From Hanleya hanleyi (taxonomy: Eukaryota > Mollusca > Polyplacophora > Lepidopleurida > Hanleyidae), in contig JAVTVY010018794.1 in NCBI GenBank assembly GCA_036873755.1, positions 1-64,000 of the forward strand: a stretch of 64,000 nt of DNA, in the 5' to 3' direction. Of the stretch, positions 55,701 to 59,569 are shown in pieces. Under the pieces are notes generated by a model, which saw only the letters and a list, made by a program, of their open reading frames with translations, was not told the origin of the DNA and did no database searches. The number at the start of each line of letters is the position of its first letter. Within the stretch, counting starts at the first letter, position 1. The position numbers and the translations under genes are program-made.

Positions 55701-58375
55701 GATACCTCATAACCTTGGAAACGATTTGAAAATTCATTTGGATAAAGAATATTGATCAGTGATATTGGTTTCTGTATAAAATGATGTTTTGCTGTCATCA
55801 CTGAAAACAACGGTTGACCGATTCTGTCTTGCAGGAAATCCTCTTCTGTTTCGTTTTCGTTTCATGCATATTTGGAATTGATGCTGTCGTACGGAAAGGT
55901 CTGAATATTGAATGTCGGATCTGACGCCTCCCTCTGGGACTGAAAATTCTAGTCTAATTATCTGCCCCTGTGCGATAATTCAGTACTCCATCTGAGACTG
56001 GAGATTCTAGTCTGATTATCTGCCCCTGTGGAATAATTCAGTACTCCGTCTGAGATTGAAGATTCTAGTCTAATTATCTGCCCCTGTGGGATAGCGCTTC
56101 ACGCCCGTCCATTGGTAAATATAGCATGTACGACATGCCACATTGTATGCATTTGAATACAGAAATCTTGTACATTAAAGGCGTTTTTCCTGTAATAAAT
56201 AGGTTAGACAGTCGCATGATGGTGAAGGTGGCTGACTTCGGACTGAGCAGGGATATCTACGCTAACAGCTATTACAGACAAGACAAGAATAAGCTGCTCC
56301 CCATAAAGTGGATGGCCCTGGAAAGTCTTCAAGACCGAGTCTTCACATCCTATACTGATGTGGTTTGTACTTTCTGTCGATATACGATAGGAGTTAACTT
56401 CATTTGATATCTACTGACCTCTAGAATATCATATCGAACATATTTGTCCCTTGCATGTAACTAGGTTGACTTCACCTCTGCGAATTCAGGTGAGAACAGG
56501 TATGCGGGTATGTACAGTCTGTCTTATCGAAAACACGCCCATGTTTAAGCAAGGTACACAAAGAAAAACTATATGCCTACCGAATAAAAGTGAGACGGCG
56601 TGTCTGAGATACAATATACTCTAGGAAAGGATTTGGAATATCATTTTGATTAAACAACACTGGTCATTGGTACAGGCGCAGCCGAACCCTCCACCCCCCA
56701 CTCTCAACATGACGAAAGGGGTTGAGGGCCCACTTCGGCCTCCCCAATAATTGTGACTGACGAGCCTTGAAATGGGTCGAAAATTAGTAGAGAGGCGTCC
56801 GAAATCTCAAAATTGTCCGGGGAATTACCCCTGACTTTCTTCTTTCGCGAGAGATAGTTATAAATTGCAGCTTTATGCAAAGTGCCAACTTCTTCACAGT
56901 GTTAACTCAGCAGTCTTCATCAATTATCAGTTTCACATGTTATCTGACTCTTTTTTCGATACAACTGTTTAGCGTCGTTAGTTTGGCACACACAACTTCA
57001 AACAATCCGGTCTTTAAAGTAACCAGTTCTTGCAGACTTTGACTTAAACTGAAGACAAGATGGTTTCATATGAATACCAATATTTGAGGAAGATTTTATC
57101 CACTTTGAAAGAGCTGAAAAGCGGAAATTGTTAAAATTTCACCGCAAAATCTTCAGCGCCAAAGTGCATAAAGTAAAGGGTAAATTTTCAATATTTTCCA
57201 TGAGAGGTCCCACAGACCCTCCAGGTCCCACCGCCCTCCAGCTTAGGGCAGCATGGTTTACAATACCATGTTTGTCTGGCACAGGAGGTAGATTAAAGCG
57301 CCAAACAAGTTAGGCTCTCTGACGATCCACTGTGATCACCAGTGTGTGTAGAGCCTAATTTTCGAAATTCATTTTTTTTGTAATTTTGGTTAGCTTTTTG
57401 TTAGGGTTAGGGTTTTGCCAGGGTATGTTCGTTTTGGGTCATCGTCACCGTGTGACCAATACAGTTAGGTGCGACGCTAAACTTCAAACAACCAACCAAC
57501 CAATCCAGGCCCCACCCCCAATGTTGAACTGCTTCCGTCGCGCCTGACGATTGACGACAGGAACTTCATGATGACCGCCTTCCTCTTGTAATATCCTAGA
57601 CTATGTTTTTATGCTCGCTGGTGCTGGTGCTGGTGCTAATATTGTGCTAAGAATTTCTTTTGATATTGACGCGAAAAGTCTTCATAGACGAATGAAGAAT
57701 ATCATGCTATTACGGTGGGTATTTCTGAATTGTGTGTAGCCTACAAAAACATTTAATTTTATTATAGTGGTCATATGGCGTAACAGTGTGGGAAATCTTC
57801 ACTCTTGGTAAGGTACCTTATCCAAATCTGGACAACGGGCAAGTTTTACTTGAATTGGAGACTGGAATGAGACTTAACAAACCGGACACCTGTCCCGACA
57901 ATCTGTGAGTTAATTAGCGAATTTGATTGAGGGTACAAGGGAAACCAAGTTACTTTAAAACGAAAATCCGTATTTGAATAATTCGGTATTTCTAAGTGTG
58001 TTCAGAAGAGTTAGTCTGTTCAGATAAAATTAATTCAGACTTATGAATGTCATCATTTGCAATTTGATATTGAATATCGTCAAACTGATGGAAATTTTTT
58101 TATACCTGATTAGATATCAACTAATTCTGGATTGCTGGCTGGAAAACCCTAAAGATCGTCCATGCTTTTCTAAGATTGCCCAGGCTATAGAAGAATCACT
58201 GACGGGGTTATGTGGATATCTTGATTTGGACCAGCAGCCCAAAACAGTTTCCGATTTGACAGCTGAAGTAATATGTACACCCGAGCGACTGACAGACATT
58301 GACAACAATGCGGTGGGGCAAATATCGTATGCGGACTATAGAGAATTAATTACCAAGCAAAACGAAATGGCATGA
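1615..58375 (+). CDS. EGF - ApeC - ApeC - TM receptor tyrosine kinase (22 coding exons)
   Basis: This is a hand-spliced gene. Its exons are 1615-1735, 6030-6133, 7676-7869, 8396-8517, 25682-25729, 27531-27623, 28049-28246, 29436-29608, 32759-32897, 34748-34807, 36546-36743, 39915-40090, 45501-45633, 48834-48869, 49911-50063, 52186-52308, 52576-52662, 52915-53120, 55435-55544, 56203-56362, 57768-57904 and 58114-58375. Every junction is GT-AG, phases agree throughout and the sum is 3033 nt (1010 residues plus stop). Layout: signal peptide (1-25), cysteine-rich/EGF region (about 50-187), ApeC 1 (about 209-397), ApeC 2 (399-586), transmembrane helix (591-612) followed by KCRRR, and kinase (about 683-953) with GKGAFG, VAIK (K716), HRDLAARN (D818), DFG (D836) and [10 protein letters not shown]. 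The product should be a type I membrane receptor that phosphorylates proteins on tyrosine. The kinase is closest by eye to TAM/MET-type receptors ([20 protein letters not shown]). The ApeC domains suggest recognition of microbial or other glycan ligands, which is inference. No gene symbol is assignable. Confidence 0.9.
1798..2775 (+). repeat. 42-bp minisatellite in RTK intron 1
   Basis: The unit is close to cctctaccagtacctagagc followed by ttgtcttgagacatttgatt and aa. About 23 diverged copies run head to tail. It makes spurious small open frames rich in Leu and Tyr. It starts about 60 bp after exon 1. Confidence 0.9.
2776..6029. other. RTK intron 1, remainder
   Basis: This is AT-rich intron sequence. 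Open frames at 3670-4132, 4272-4655 and 5479-5826 have no recognised domain, no codon-like composition and no clear splice framework. I see no other structured feature. Confidence 0.4.
6030..6133 (+). CDS. RTK exon 2: cysteine-rich N-terminal ectodomain
   Basis: The exon is bounded by ggatttcag and TCT|gtatgt, phase 1 in and 0 out, residues 41-75. It has four cysteines (PC, RC, EC and ENC) in a short segment ending GDTGENC, which resembles the end of an EGF-like module. It joins smoothly to the next exon, where another four-cysteine segment follows. Confidence 0.85.
6765..6905 (-). mobile_element. Reverse-transcriptase fragment (short)
   Basis: The minus strand reads [18 protein letters not shown] then [14 protein letters not shown], the same block as in the RT pieces at 590-660 and 44640-44760. 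It is a short degenerate remnant inside RTK intron 2. The rest of the intron, 6134-7675, shows nothing else clear. Confidence 0.6.
7676..7869 (+). CDS. RTK exon 3: EGF-like repeats 1 and 2 (part)
   Basis: The exon follows gttgcag and ends TGTAG|gtaagc, residues 76-140. It carries an atypical EGF-like unit (C86 KNGG ... [12 protein letters not shown], to 112) and the first five cysteines of a normal EGF repeat starting [15 protein letters not shown]. The first unit shows only four cysteines, so one disulfide is missing or is shared with exon 2 cysteines. Phase is 0 in and 2 out. Confidence 0.92.
8396..8517 (+). CDS. RTK exon 4: end of EGF 2, most of EGF 3
   Basis: The exon lies between tttttatcag and ACAG|gtatgt, phase 2 in and 1 out, residues 140-180. 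It completes EGF 2 with [10 protein letters not shown] and begins EGF 3 with [14 protein letters not shown] and CVC. Spacing and glycine positions match canonical EGF repeats. The rest of EGF 3 lies 17 kb downstream. Confidence 0.92.
9235..9700. repeat. GTCT microsatellite and ~157-bp tandem repeat
   Basis: A tetranucleotide tract (gtctgtctgtctgtc, with gtccgtcc ends) at 9238-9307 is followed by two and a half copies of a ~157-bp unit beginning caacgcaactcctcctacac / caacacaattcctacaacac and containing acttttgat and tggtggat.ttatcg. It lies in RTK intron 4. Confidence 0.75.
9701..12039. other. RTK intron 4, unstructured part
   Basis: Only short open frames without recognisable domains occur here. 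No repeat array, RNA gene or splice-framed exon was identified. Confidence 0.35.
12040..12975 (+). repeat. ~150-bp satellite, about six copies
   Basis: Copies are marked by ccaagatggccgccatcagc at about 12050, 12205, 12355, 12510, 12654 and 12840. Each is followed by ttgtcagcagttggat, tcttgtccgaccaataactc and a tgacatcggtgagaggacgg block. Copies are diverged by roughly 15-25 percent by eye. The minus-strand small ORFs here are products of the repeat. Confidence 0.85.
13255..13460. repeat. Dispersed 200-bp repeat, copy 1
   Basis: It shares blocks gtggatacttcacagtatcc, ccgtattctcgggtctgaat and cacctcttgcatatcgctcc with 14045-14245 and 53830-54040. It encodes nothing recognisable. Confidence 0.75.
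13565..13810 (-). repeat. Dispersed RT-element tail, copy 3
   Basis: The reverse complement carries the blocks seen at 33840-34060: the ctgatcagcgatacggattt phrase and the attatggacgcggatattct phrase. It sits between two copies of the 200-bp dispersed repeat. Confidence 0.7.
14045..14245. repeat. Dispersed 200-bp repeat, copy 2
   Basis: This is a near copy of 13255-13460 in the same orientation, including gaggtgccgagggaagcttt and cacctcttgcatatcgctcc. Confidence 0.75.
15005..15300. repeat. Left subterminal palindrome array
   Basis: At least ten short inverted pairs built on aacact/agtgtt occur here, such as gttgtatacaac twice and aacactttgtaaagtgttg. Dense short palindromes near a transposon end usually serve as transposase binding sites; that role is inferred here. 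Confidence 0.75.
15305..15530. repeat. Inverted-repeat (MITE-like) insertion
   Basis: The left arm agatggcatatgataaggtg ... catggtgcagttgaa at 15307-15357 is the reverse complement, with few differences, of 15480-15526. The arms are about 45-50 bp around a ~120-bp AT-rich centre. Confidence 0.65.
16877..17011 (-). CDS. Candidate terminal exon, unrecognised
   Basis: On the minus strand a strong acceptor (ctctttttcag) precedes 44 open codons that start [20 protein letters not shown] and end in TAA. Composition looks coding rather than repetitive. It lies in the 8.8-kb element and could be the 3' exon of a decayed element-borne gene that also used 20418-20579. I do not recognise the protein. 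Confidence 0.25.
   Translation of the reverse strand, partial: VGTSAVHYLETGGHSHMSFAWERVMQYPNISSSSTALRYLAGTT
18535..19085. repeat. ~130-bp tandem repeat, about four copies
   Basis: Repeated blocks are ctatctgaaaatatcagcat followed by atggggtcgg and ccccagggtgtagtgga. A G-homopolymer lies at about 18791-18808. A stray copy of part of the unit occurs at 18257-18300. The 195-residue minus-strand open frame here is an artefact of the repeat. Confidence 0.8.
19985..20220 (-). repeat. tRNA-derived SINE, copy 1
   Basis: On the minus strand the head has box A- and box B-like sequences (tggctgattgg and tgttcgagcccc), followed by the central segment whose + strand reads cggaagccggagtatccgga then gtgaaccatcagcc and gcgagtaac.ggcagactttc. 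The same structure is at 32378-32612. This central segment is a type shared by mollusc and other invertebrate SINEs. Confidence 0.75.
20418..20579 (-). CDS. Candidate internal exon, unrecognised
   Basis: On the minus strand, attcattttcag precedes 54 open codons that end at a CAGAAG|gtaata donor, phase 0 in and out. The peptide starts [20 protein letters not shown] and is charged and protein-like. It lies inside the 8.8-kb element, so it may belong to a decayed gene carried by that element. Function unknown. Confidence 0.35.
20813..21746. repeat. ~930-bp inverted repeat
   Basis: The left arm (about 20813-21125) and right arm (about 21470-21746) are diverged reverse complements. Paired blocks include aggttggggaaaataccttg with its complement near 21725-21746, and catggatctttcaacagcat with its complement near 21610-21630. 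The central 340 bp is unrelated. Parts of the right arm are deleted relative to the left. Confidence 0.75.
22180..22272 (-). other. tRNA-like sequence
   Basis: The minus strand reads tcgatggctgagtggttt (box A-like) and ggttcgaatccc (box B) about 60 bases apart, like a class II tRNA or a SINE head. The stems do not pair well, so it is probably a tRNA-derived pseudogene or SINE head rather than a working tRNA. Confidence 0.5.
23695..23803. repeat. Right subterminal repeats of the 8.8-kb element
   Basis: It contains acactttaaatgttataaca, aacattttaaagtgttgtat and acaacacttgtgttttaaga, the mirror of the left end, and ends GAGTG followed by ta. Confidence 0.65.
24108..24668 (+). mobile_element. 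Penelope-like element remnant with GIY-YIG nuclease domain
   Basis: The + strand reads [13 protein letters not shown], then after frame breaks [20 protein letters not shown], and then [11 protein letters not shown]...[16 protein letters not shown], the GIY-YIG endonuclease motif with its Arg. It continues with [22 protein letters not shown] and WFERG. In-frame stops interrupt it after RKISP, after RRRMS and after FTHV. It is a 5'-truncated, dead copy in RTK intron 4. Confidence 0.85.
25682..25729 (+). CDS. RTK exon 5: end of EGF 3 (48-nt exon)
   Basis: This tiny exon follows atttttag and ends ACTACTT|gtgagt, phase 1 in and 1 out, residues 181-196. Joined to exon 4 it gives CVCSTGYAGRNC, supplying the missing last cysteine of EGF 3. 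It is preceded by a 17.2-kb intron. Its phase continues correctly into exon 6, where T|TA gives Leu. Confidence 0.85.
25730..27530. repeat. RTK intron 5 with a diverged duplication
   Basis: A ~110-bp segment at about 26555-26665 (ttcatttcacag ... gctagcgttctgaaggaaat ctttgaaaa) recurs at about 26930-27035 (gctagcgttctgaccgagtc tttgaaaa). Nothing else is recognised in this intron. Confidence 0.55.
27531..27623 (+). CDS. RTK exon 6: start of ApeC domain 1
   Basis: The acceptor is gtttctcaag and the donor GAAG|gtaaga, phase 1-1, residues 197-227. After a Pro/Ser/Thr linker it reads [16 protein letters not shown], which aligns with the apextrin C-terminal opening (WPxGxYGLP...GCP) and with exon 10 here. 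The conserved Trp is replaced in this copy. The open reading frame in this stretch on another frame is a shadow. Confidence 0.85.
28049..28246 (+). CDS. RTK exon 7: ApeC domain 1, second part
   Basis: The exon lies between gcaatcag and TCTG|gtaagc, phase 1-1, 198 nt, residues 228-293. It ends with MRVCSTK...LPSGNYCVL...[10 protein letters not shown], the mid-domain ApeC motif in which a cysteine is followed by WPxGxYC and a CP pair. It is exactly the same length as exon 11, its partner in the second ApeC domain. Confidence 0.9.
28764..29160. repeat. Two short tandem duplications in RTK intron 7
   Basis: A 63-bp unit (ttgttactccttaatttgct ... gaatccatact) is repeated twice at 28764-28890 with one or two changes. 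A ~38-bp unit (gcaataatttgtttc.tgatt then ttggaccatggacc) is repeated at 29086-29160. The near-identity implies recent duplication. Confidence 0.8.
29436..29608 (+). CDS. RTK exon 8: ApeC domain 1, third part
   Basis: The exon follows acattcag and ends CAAGAG|gtaaga, phase 1 in and 0 out, residues 294-351. It contains INFHYCC and then [18 protein letters not shown], matching the ApeC core (double cysteine, then P-F-Y-L-L-P and CQ). It aligns along its length with exon 12, which carries the more canonical version. The minus-strand open frame here is a shadow. Confidence 0.9.
29609..32377. other. RTK intron 8, mostly unstructured
   Basis: It contains a (gagt)n microsatellite at about 29816-29851 and a short (ta)n at 29970-29982. 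No gene, RNA or complete mobile element was recognised. Confidence 0.4.
32378..32612 (-). repeat. tRNA-derived SINE, copy 2
   Basis: It shares with 19985-20220 the + strand blocks gtttaatgtcacagtcaatg, gaggaagccggagtacccgg, ggcaagtaactggcaaactt and a tRNA-like head, seen in reverse complement near 32520-32600. It lies 150 bp upstream of exon 9. Confidence 0.75.
32759..32897 (+). CDS. RTK exon 9: end of ApeC domain 1
   Basis: The exon follows tattcccag and ends CGAAG|gtaggc, phase 0 in and 1 out, residues 352-397. It ends DFCYYRE, the closing CYY signature of ApeC, after a polar segment with a probable N-glycosylation site (NIT). It pairs with exon 13 in length and phase. Confidence 0.9.
33470..34360 (+). 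repeat. Dispersed RT-element tails, three pieces
   Basis: Three successive diverged copies of the same tail occur at about 33470-33605, 33670-34115 and 34115-34345, each with the gatcagcgatacggatttga and gacggactagacgcttgtaa type blocks. They show no intact reading frame. Confidence 0.75.
34748..34807 (+). CDS. RTK exon 10: start of ApeC domain 2
   Basis: This 60-nt exon lies between tatctccag and ATGG|gtatga, phase 1-1, residues 398-417. It encodes [18 protein letters not shown], an almost consensus ApeC opening. It is short enough to be missed by gene finders but is fixed by motif, splice sites and phase. Confidence 0.92.
34808..36164. other. RTK intron 10, unstructured part
   Basis: AT-rich intron sequence with no recognised feature before the MITE at 36165. 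Confidence 0.35.
36165..36414. mobile_element. Palindromic MITE, 250 bp
   Basis: The termini are perfect 17-bp inverted repeats, AACGCAATTTAATGCAG. A second inner pair (cgaatatattgataact and agttatcaatatattcg) lies at 36246-36262 and 36309-36326. It lies 130 bp before exon 11 of the receptor gene. Confidence 0.7.
36546..36743 (+). CDS. RTK exon 11: ApeC domain 2, second part
   Basis: The exon follows tttccacag and ends GCGAAG|gtcagt, phase 1-1, 198 nt, residues 418-483. It contains REIMMCWRR, then WPQGAYCVF and CPRNFSEG, canonical ApeC mid-domain motifs, and a probable N-glycosylation site (NAT). It is equal in length and phase to exon 7. Confidence 0.93.
37105..37537 (+). repeat. 25-bp satellite, first block
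   Basis: The unit is close to gttcattgtgtcatagacga followed by tgtgg. It runs head to tail with substitutions and small deletions. It is the same satellite as 38086-39475. Confidence 0.9.
37538..38085 (+). repeat. RT-element tail inserted in the satellite
   Basis: This ~550-bp copy of the dispersed tail (cacaaaacattgttgtagaa ... gacggactagacgcttgtat) splits the satellite into two blocks. It corresponds to the reverse complement of 1-345 followed by sequence like 900-1130, so it is a more continuous copy. Confidence 0.8.
38086..39475 (+). repeat. 25-bp satellite, second block
   Basis: About 55 copies of the gttcattgtgtcatagacga tgtgg unit, with variants such as tattgtatcatag and higher-order repeats near 39285-39440 (gatgatgtgggctgattgtg). 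It ends about 440 bp before exon 12. Confidence 0.9.
39915..40090 (+). CDS. RTK exon 12: ApeC domain 2, third part
   Basis: The exon follows aacctacag and ends CAACAG|gtaata, phase 1 in and 0 out, residues 484-542. It reads [20 protein letters not shown] and then [13 protein letters not shown], a close match to the ApeC core FCCR...PI.LP...PFYLLPY..CQ. This is the clearest single segment for the domain assignment. It lies about 440 bp after a long satellite array. Confidence 0.95.
41058..41152 (+). other. tRNA-like sequence
   Basis: aagtggtgcagggg (box A-like) and gtgggttcgaattcc (box B) lie about 65 bases apart in the 2.7-kb element. The stems are poor, so this is more likely a tRNA-derived relic than a gene. 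Confidence 0.4.
42005..42953. promoter_or_regulatory. Two 19-bp CRE-like palindromes
   Basis: TGACGTCACAGTGACGTCA at 42005-42023 and TGACGTCACTGTGACGTCA at 42935-42953 each contain two TGACGTCA sites, the CREB/ATF consensus. They lie in transposon-like sequence and any regulatory role is unproven. Confidence 0.35.
44499..45417 (-). mobile_element. Reverse-transcriptase fragment, longest copy
   Basis: On the minus strand 44860-45417 encodes 185 open residues including [40 protein letters not shown] and [11 protein letters not shown], typical RT fingers and palm blocks with the catalytic box altered to YINDLL. Past a frame break, 44640-44863 gives [20 protein letters not shown] and [14 protein letters not shown] sequence, then the [22 protein letters not shown] region. 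It is the best view of the RT family in the window but is not functional as it stands. Confidence 0.85.
45501..45633 (+). CDS. RTK exon 13: end of ApeC domain 2
   Basis: The exon follows tttctcacttag and ends GAAAAG|gtgtgt, phase 0 in and 1 out, residues 543-586. It begins [18 protein letters not shown] and ends TLQLCYYGK, matching the end of an ApeC domain and exon 9. It lies about 80 bp from a minus-strand reverse-transcriptase fragment in the upstream intron. Confidence 0.92.
45634..46811. other. RTK intron 13, first part
   Basis: No recognised gene or repeat. Open frames at 45831-46125 and 46089-46283 show no known motif. Confidence 0.35.
46812..47035. mobile_element. 224-bp MITE with 22-bp perfect TIRs
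   Basis: The left end TATACCAGGGCTTCGTGTTTAG begins at 46812 and its exact complement ends at 47035. The interior has further inverted gcgcgagt/actcgcg segments. TA at each end may be the target duplication. Confidence 0.75.
47036..48713. other. RTK intron 13, second part
   Basis: It includes a (tta)n tract at about 48482-48530. Two minus-strand open frames (47549-47800, 47837-48049) look slightly protein-like but no domain is seen and their splice phases do not join. Confidence 0.3.
48714..48833 (+). other. Possible alternative stalk-encoding extension of exon 14
   Basis: In the frame of exon 14 these 40 codons are open and read as a Pro/Ser/Thr/Glu stalk with [22 protein letters not shown] repeats. 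A TAA lies just upstream, overlapping the acceptor ttaag. Use of that acceptor would keep phase 1 and insert a stalk between ApeC 2 and the membrane. The polypyrimidine tract for it is poor. Confidence 0.4.
48834..48869 (+). CDS. RTK exon 14: first half of transmembrane helix
   Basis: The minimal exon is 36 nt, after tcatctgcag and before ATCA|gtatgt, phase 1-1, residues 587-598: [12 protein letters not shown]. With exon 15 it forms a 22-residue transmembrane helix. An in-frame 5' extension is possible: the acceptor attaag at 48711-48713 would add 40 codons (48714-48833) that read as a Pro/Thr/Ser/Glu-rich stalk with repeated SSEQP units. Both acceptors keep phase 1. Confidence 0.8.
49080..49790 (-). 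repeat. Second copy of the 41.6-43.1 kb repeat
   Basis: Read in reverse complement, this stretch matches 42100-42420, for example the block tatgataagctacaaagtta and the ccccaatatgat / cagagaat segments. Both also share the caaaatggcg and ccatcttg phrases. It lies in RTK intron 14. Confidence 0.6.
49911..50063 (+). CDS. RTK exon 15: second half of TM helix and juxtamembrane region
   Basis: The exon follows ctttttacatag and uses a GATAA|gtacga donor, phase 1-1, residues 599-649. It reads [20 protein letters not shown], completing the helix with a strongly basic stop-transfer sequence, then a Ser/Thr-rich juxtamembrane stretch. The donor is weak, but it is the one that gives the phase needed to join the next kinase exon (A|AG gives Lys). 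Confidence 0.82.
50599..51032. mobile_element. 434-bp MITE in RTK intron 15
   Basis: The termini GATGTCCGCTGGTGGT and, complemented, GATGTCTGCTGGTGGT form 16-bp inverted repeats with one mismatch. The interior also has paired gcacaccaac segments near 50720 and 50920. No coding capacity. Confidence 0.6.
51400..52090 (+). repeat. Dispersed RT-element tails in RTK intron 15
   Basis: Blocks matching 33470-34360 occur at 51410-51765 (aaaactgttgaccgcttctc, gacggactagacgcttgtct) and again at 51975-52090. It ends about 100 bp before kinase exon 16. Confidence 0.7.
52186..52308 (+). CDS. RTK exon 16: kinase N-terminus, glycine-rich loop start
   Basis: The exon follows atttacttcag and ends GTAAAG|gtaaat, phase 1-1, residues 650-690. 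It contains a segment before the kinase core ([20 protein letters not shown]) and then [10 protein letters not shown], the first part of the glycine-rich ATP-binding loop, completed in exon 17. Confidence 0.9.
52576..52662 (+). CDS. RTK exon 17: glycine-rich loop and catalytic lysine
   Basis: The exon follows tttattcag and ends CTTAAAG|gtgagt, phase 1-1, residues 691-719. It reads [11 protein letters not shown] and EVAIKTLK, giving the GxGxxG loop across the junction and the ATP-anchoring lysine K716. It lies about 50 bp after a GA-rich low-complexity tract in the intron. Confidence 0.95.
52915..53120 (+). CDS. RTK exon 18: kinase N-lobe, alpha-C helix and hinge
   Basis: The exon follows tcattgtag and ends GACAAG|gtttgt, phase 1 in and 0 out, residues 720-788. 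It contains [20 protein letters not shown] (alpha-C glutamate E733, then the beta-4 strand) and [18 protein letters not shown] (hinge and alpha-D). The LPFMxHGDL hinge is characteristic of TAM-like receptor kinases. There is no kinase insert. Confidence 0.95.
53121..55434. repeat. RTK intron 18: simple-repeat-linked element and dispersed repeat
   Basis: 53140-53800 holds gtccgtccgtctgt and ggtcggtctgtctgttctct tracts separated by internally repeated blocks (tgctatggattg, gggacaaagaagaaccc-like). 53830-54040 is the third copy of the 200-bp dispersed repeat seen at 13255 and 14045. 54041-55434 shows nothing recognised. Confidence 0.65.
55435..55544 (+). CDS. RTK exon 19: catalytic loop
   Basis: The exon follows attttgcag and ends CTGCAT|gtaagc, phase 0 in and 2 out, residues 789-824. 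It encodes [20 protein letters not shown] and AARNC. The HRDLAARN catalytic loop, with D818 and N823, is intact and specifies a tyrosine kinase. Confidence 0.96.
55590..56100. repeat. RTK intron 19: RT-element tail and 62-bp tandem repeat
   Basis: 55590-55930 is a diverged dispersed tail (taacccggggctatgggccg). 55935-56095 has two and a half copies of a 62-bp unit, gattctagtctaattatctg then cccctgtg and aattcagtactcc. The tandem unit ends about 105 bp before exon 20. Confidence 0.75.
56203..56362 (+). CDS. RTK exon 20: DFG and activation loop
   Basis: The exon follows gtaataaatag and ends GATGTG|gtttgt, phase 2 in and 0 out, residues 825-878. It encodes [20 protein letters not shown] and [13 protein letters not shown]836 of DFG and the tandem activation-loop tyrosines Y848/Y849 are present. 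DxYxxxYYR is the MET/TAM/insulin-receptor style of activation loop. Confidence 0.96.
56363..57767. other. RTK intron 20
   Basis: No gene or repeat array was recognised. A short ttagggttagggtt is present near 57403 and is too short to be telomeric. Confidence 0.35.
57768..57904 (+). CDS. RTK exon 21: kinase C-lobe
   Basis: The exon follows tttattatag and ends AATCT|gtgagt, phase 0 in and 2 out, residues 879-923. It reads [20 protein letters not shown] and then a segment ending [12 protein letters not shown], the alpha-F/G region of receptor tyrosine kinases. It is too short to stand out as an open reading frame but is unmistakable by motif. Confidence 0.95.
58114..58375 (+). CDS. RTK exon 22: kinase end, C-terminal tail, stop
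   Basis: The exon follows acctgattag, phase 2 in, and encodes residues 924-1010 before TGA. It starts [18 protein letters not shown], the conserved last kinase helix with the invariant Arg (R939). The tail is about 57 residues with candidate phosphotyrosines in GYLDLD (Y959) and ISYADYREL (Y996, Y999). A 3' UTR follows. An ATTAAA at 58808-58813 is a possible but unproven polyadenylation signal. Confidence 0.95.
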
Positions 58376-59569
58376 GGTGTTTTTAGAAAATAACACGTCT
58401 TAATGGATAGATATAAAGTCTTGGAGATAATCTTGTGGACGTGTTACAAACTAAGAACCGCCTCATAAGATAGCGTAACACTTGCAATTGTCGATACGTA
58501 CTTGCAATTAATGACATCAGCTCACTGACGTGCCGGTCTATATATCAAATTGGCTAAAGTATACTATGTCATTTGTCGCTTCGTACCGGTTGGGATACAG
58601 TCTTCATAACTTTCGGATTGGTCAGTTTCATTTGGAAATCTAGTAATAATGCGAGGAAAACTGAAAACATCTTCGCCAAAATGTGTGAGAAAATCGTGCT
58701 GAATTTCCATTCTGAAATTTTTTAAATGATAAAAAGATGTATCGTAGCGTGCCTCGGCACCTCTAAATGTACAGAAAGGAACGTGTCGCTTTGATTTGCC
58801 TCCGGCGATTAAACAGGCTGCATCAAAGCCGCCGCATCTAAGAGTATAGATACCACAGAACTTCTCGTCATGTGTAGTTTGGACTGCGGTACGATTGAGC
58901 TACGTTATATTTTAGTAGACCAGATTTGTTGCGATATTTAGCTTCATATTAAGTGGTACCGGATCACACACTTTCATCTCACCGATTTCCTTGGAACTAT
59001 TTTATTGTATTGGTGTTTTGTATGCCGTGTCACGTTGGTGAGGTAATGTATGGATTTATATCAACTACTGTGCCTAGATATAAATATGAATGTGGGTATT
59101 TTTTAAATATCACATACCCACATGTGAAATGAACTTCAAAATGTGGAAATGCTGTTAAATTTAACATCTATGTTGTAATATTTGTGGGTTTCAAAGGAAA
59201 AGTTGTCTATATTGTATTGCATGTCAAACGAGAGTGGTCTAGGTTATAACCCCGTGTACTTTATGTACTTCAGAAATTATACTGGAAACACCAGCAAATG
59301 GCAATATCCGTAATTTCCTTGGTTTTTAGAGCCAGATTTGTAACATAAGATTCCTTGGTTTATACTTGTGAACAACTGTTTATTGGTTGGACCAGTTAGT
59401 GGCGCTTAACTCCGAATAGAACATGTCGAGCCTTCCTGGTTCGACAATTATGTTAAGAACAACTTCGAAACAGAAACAAATTCAAGAATATCTTATCTAT
59501 AGGAAATGTTTTAACGTTTATGGCATAGATCTTGTTCGTATTTTGCCGTTATTGTGTGAAATTGATCAC
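58376..59569 (+). other. Probable 3' UTR and flank of the RTK
   Basis: The stretch after the stop should include the 3' UTR. ATTAAA at 58808-58813 is the only polyadenylation-like hexamer noticed in the first 600 bases. The end cannot be placed by eye. Confidence 0.3.

Noticed and set aside
56750..56790. ctgacgag...gaaa resembling a hammerhead ribozyme core
   Set aside because: No stem II or closing helices can be drawn around it.
57400..57420. Telomere-like ttagggttaggg
   Set aside because: Only two units; a chance or interstitial trace.
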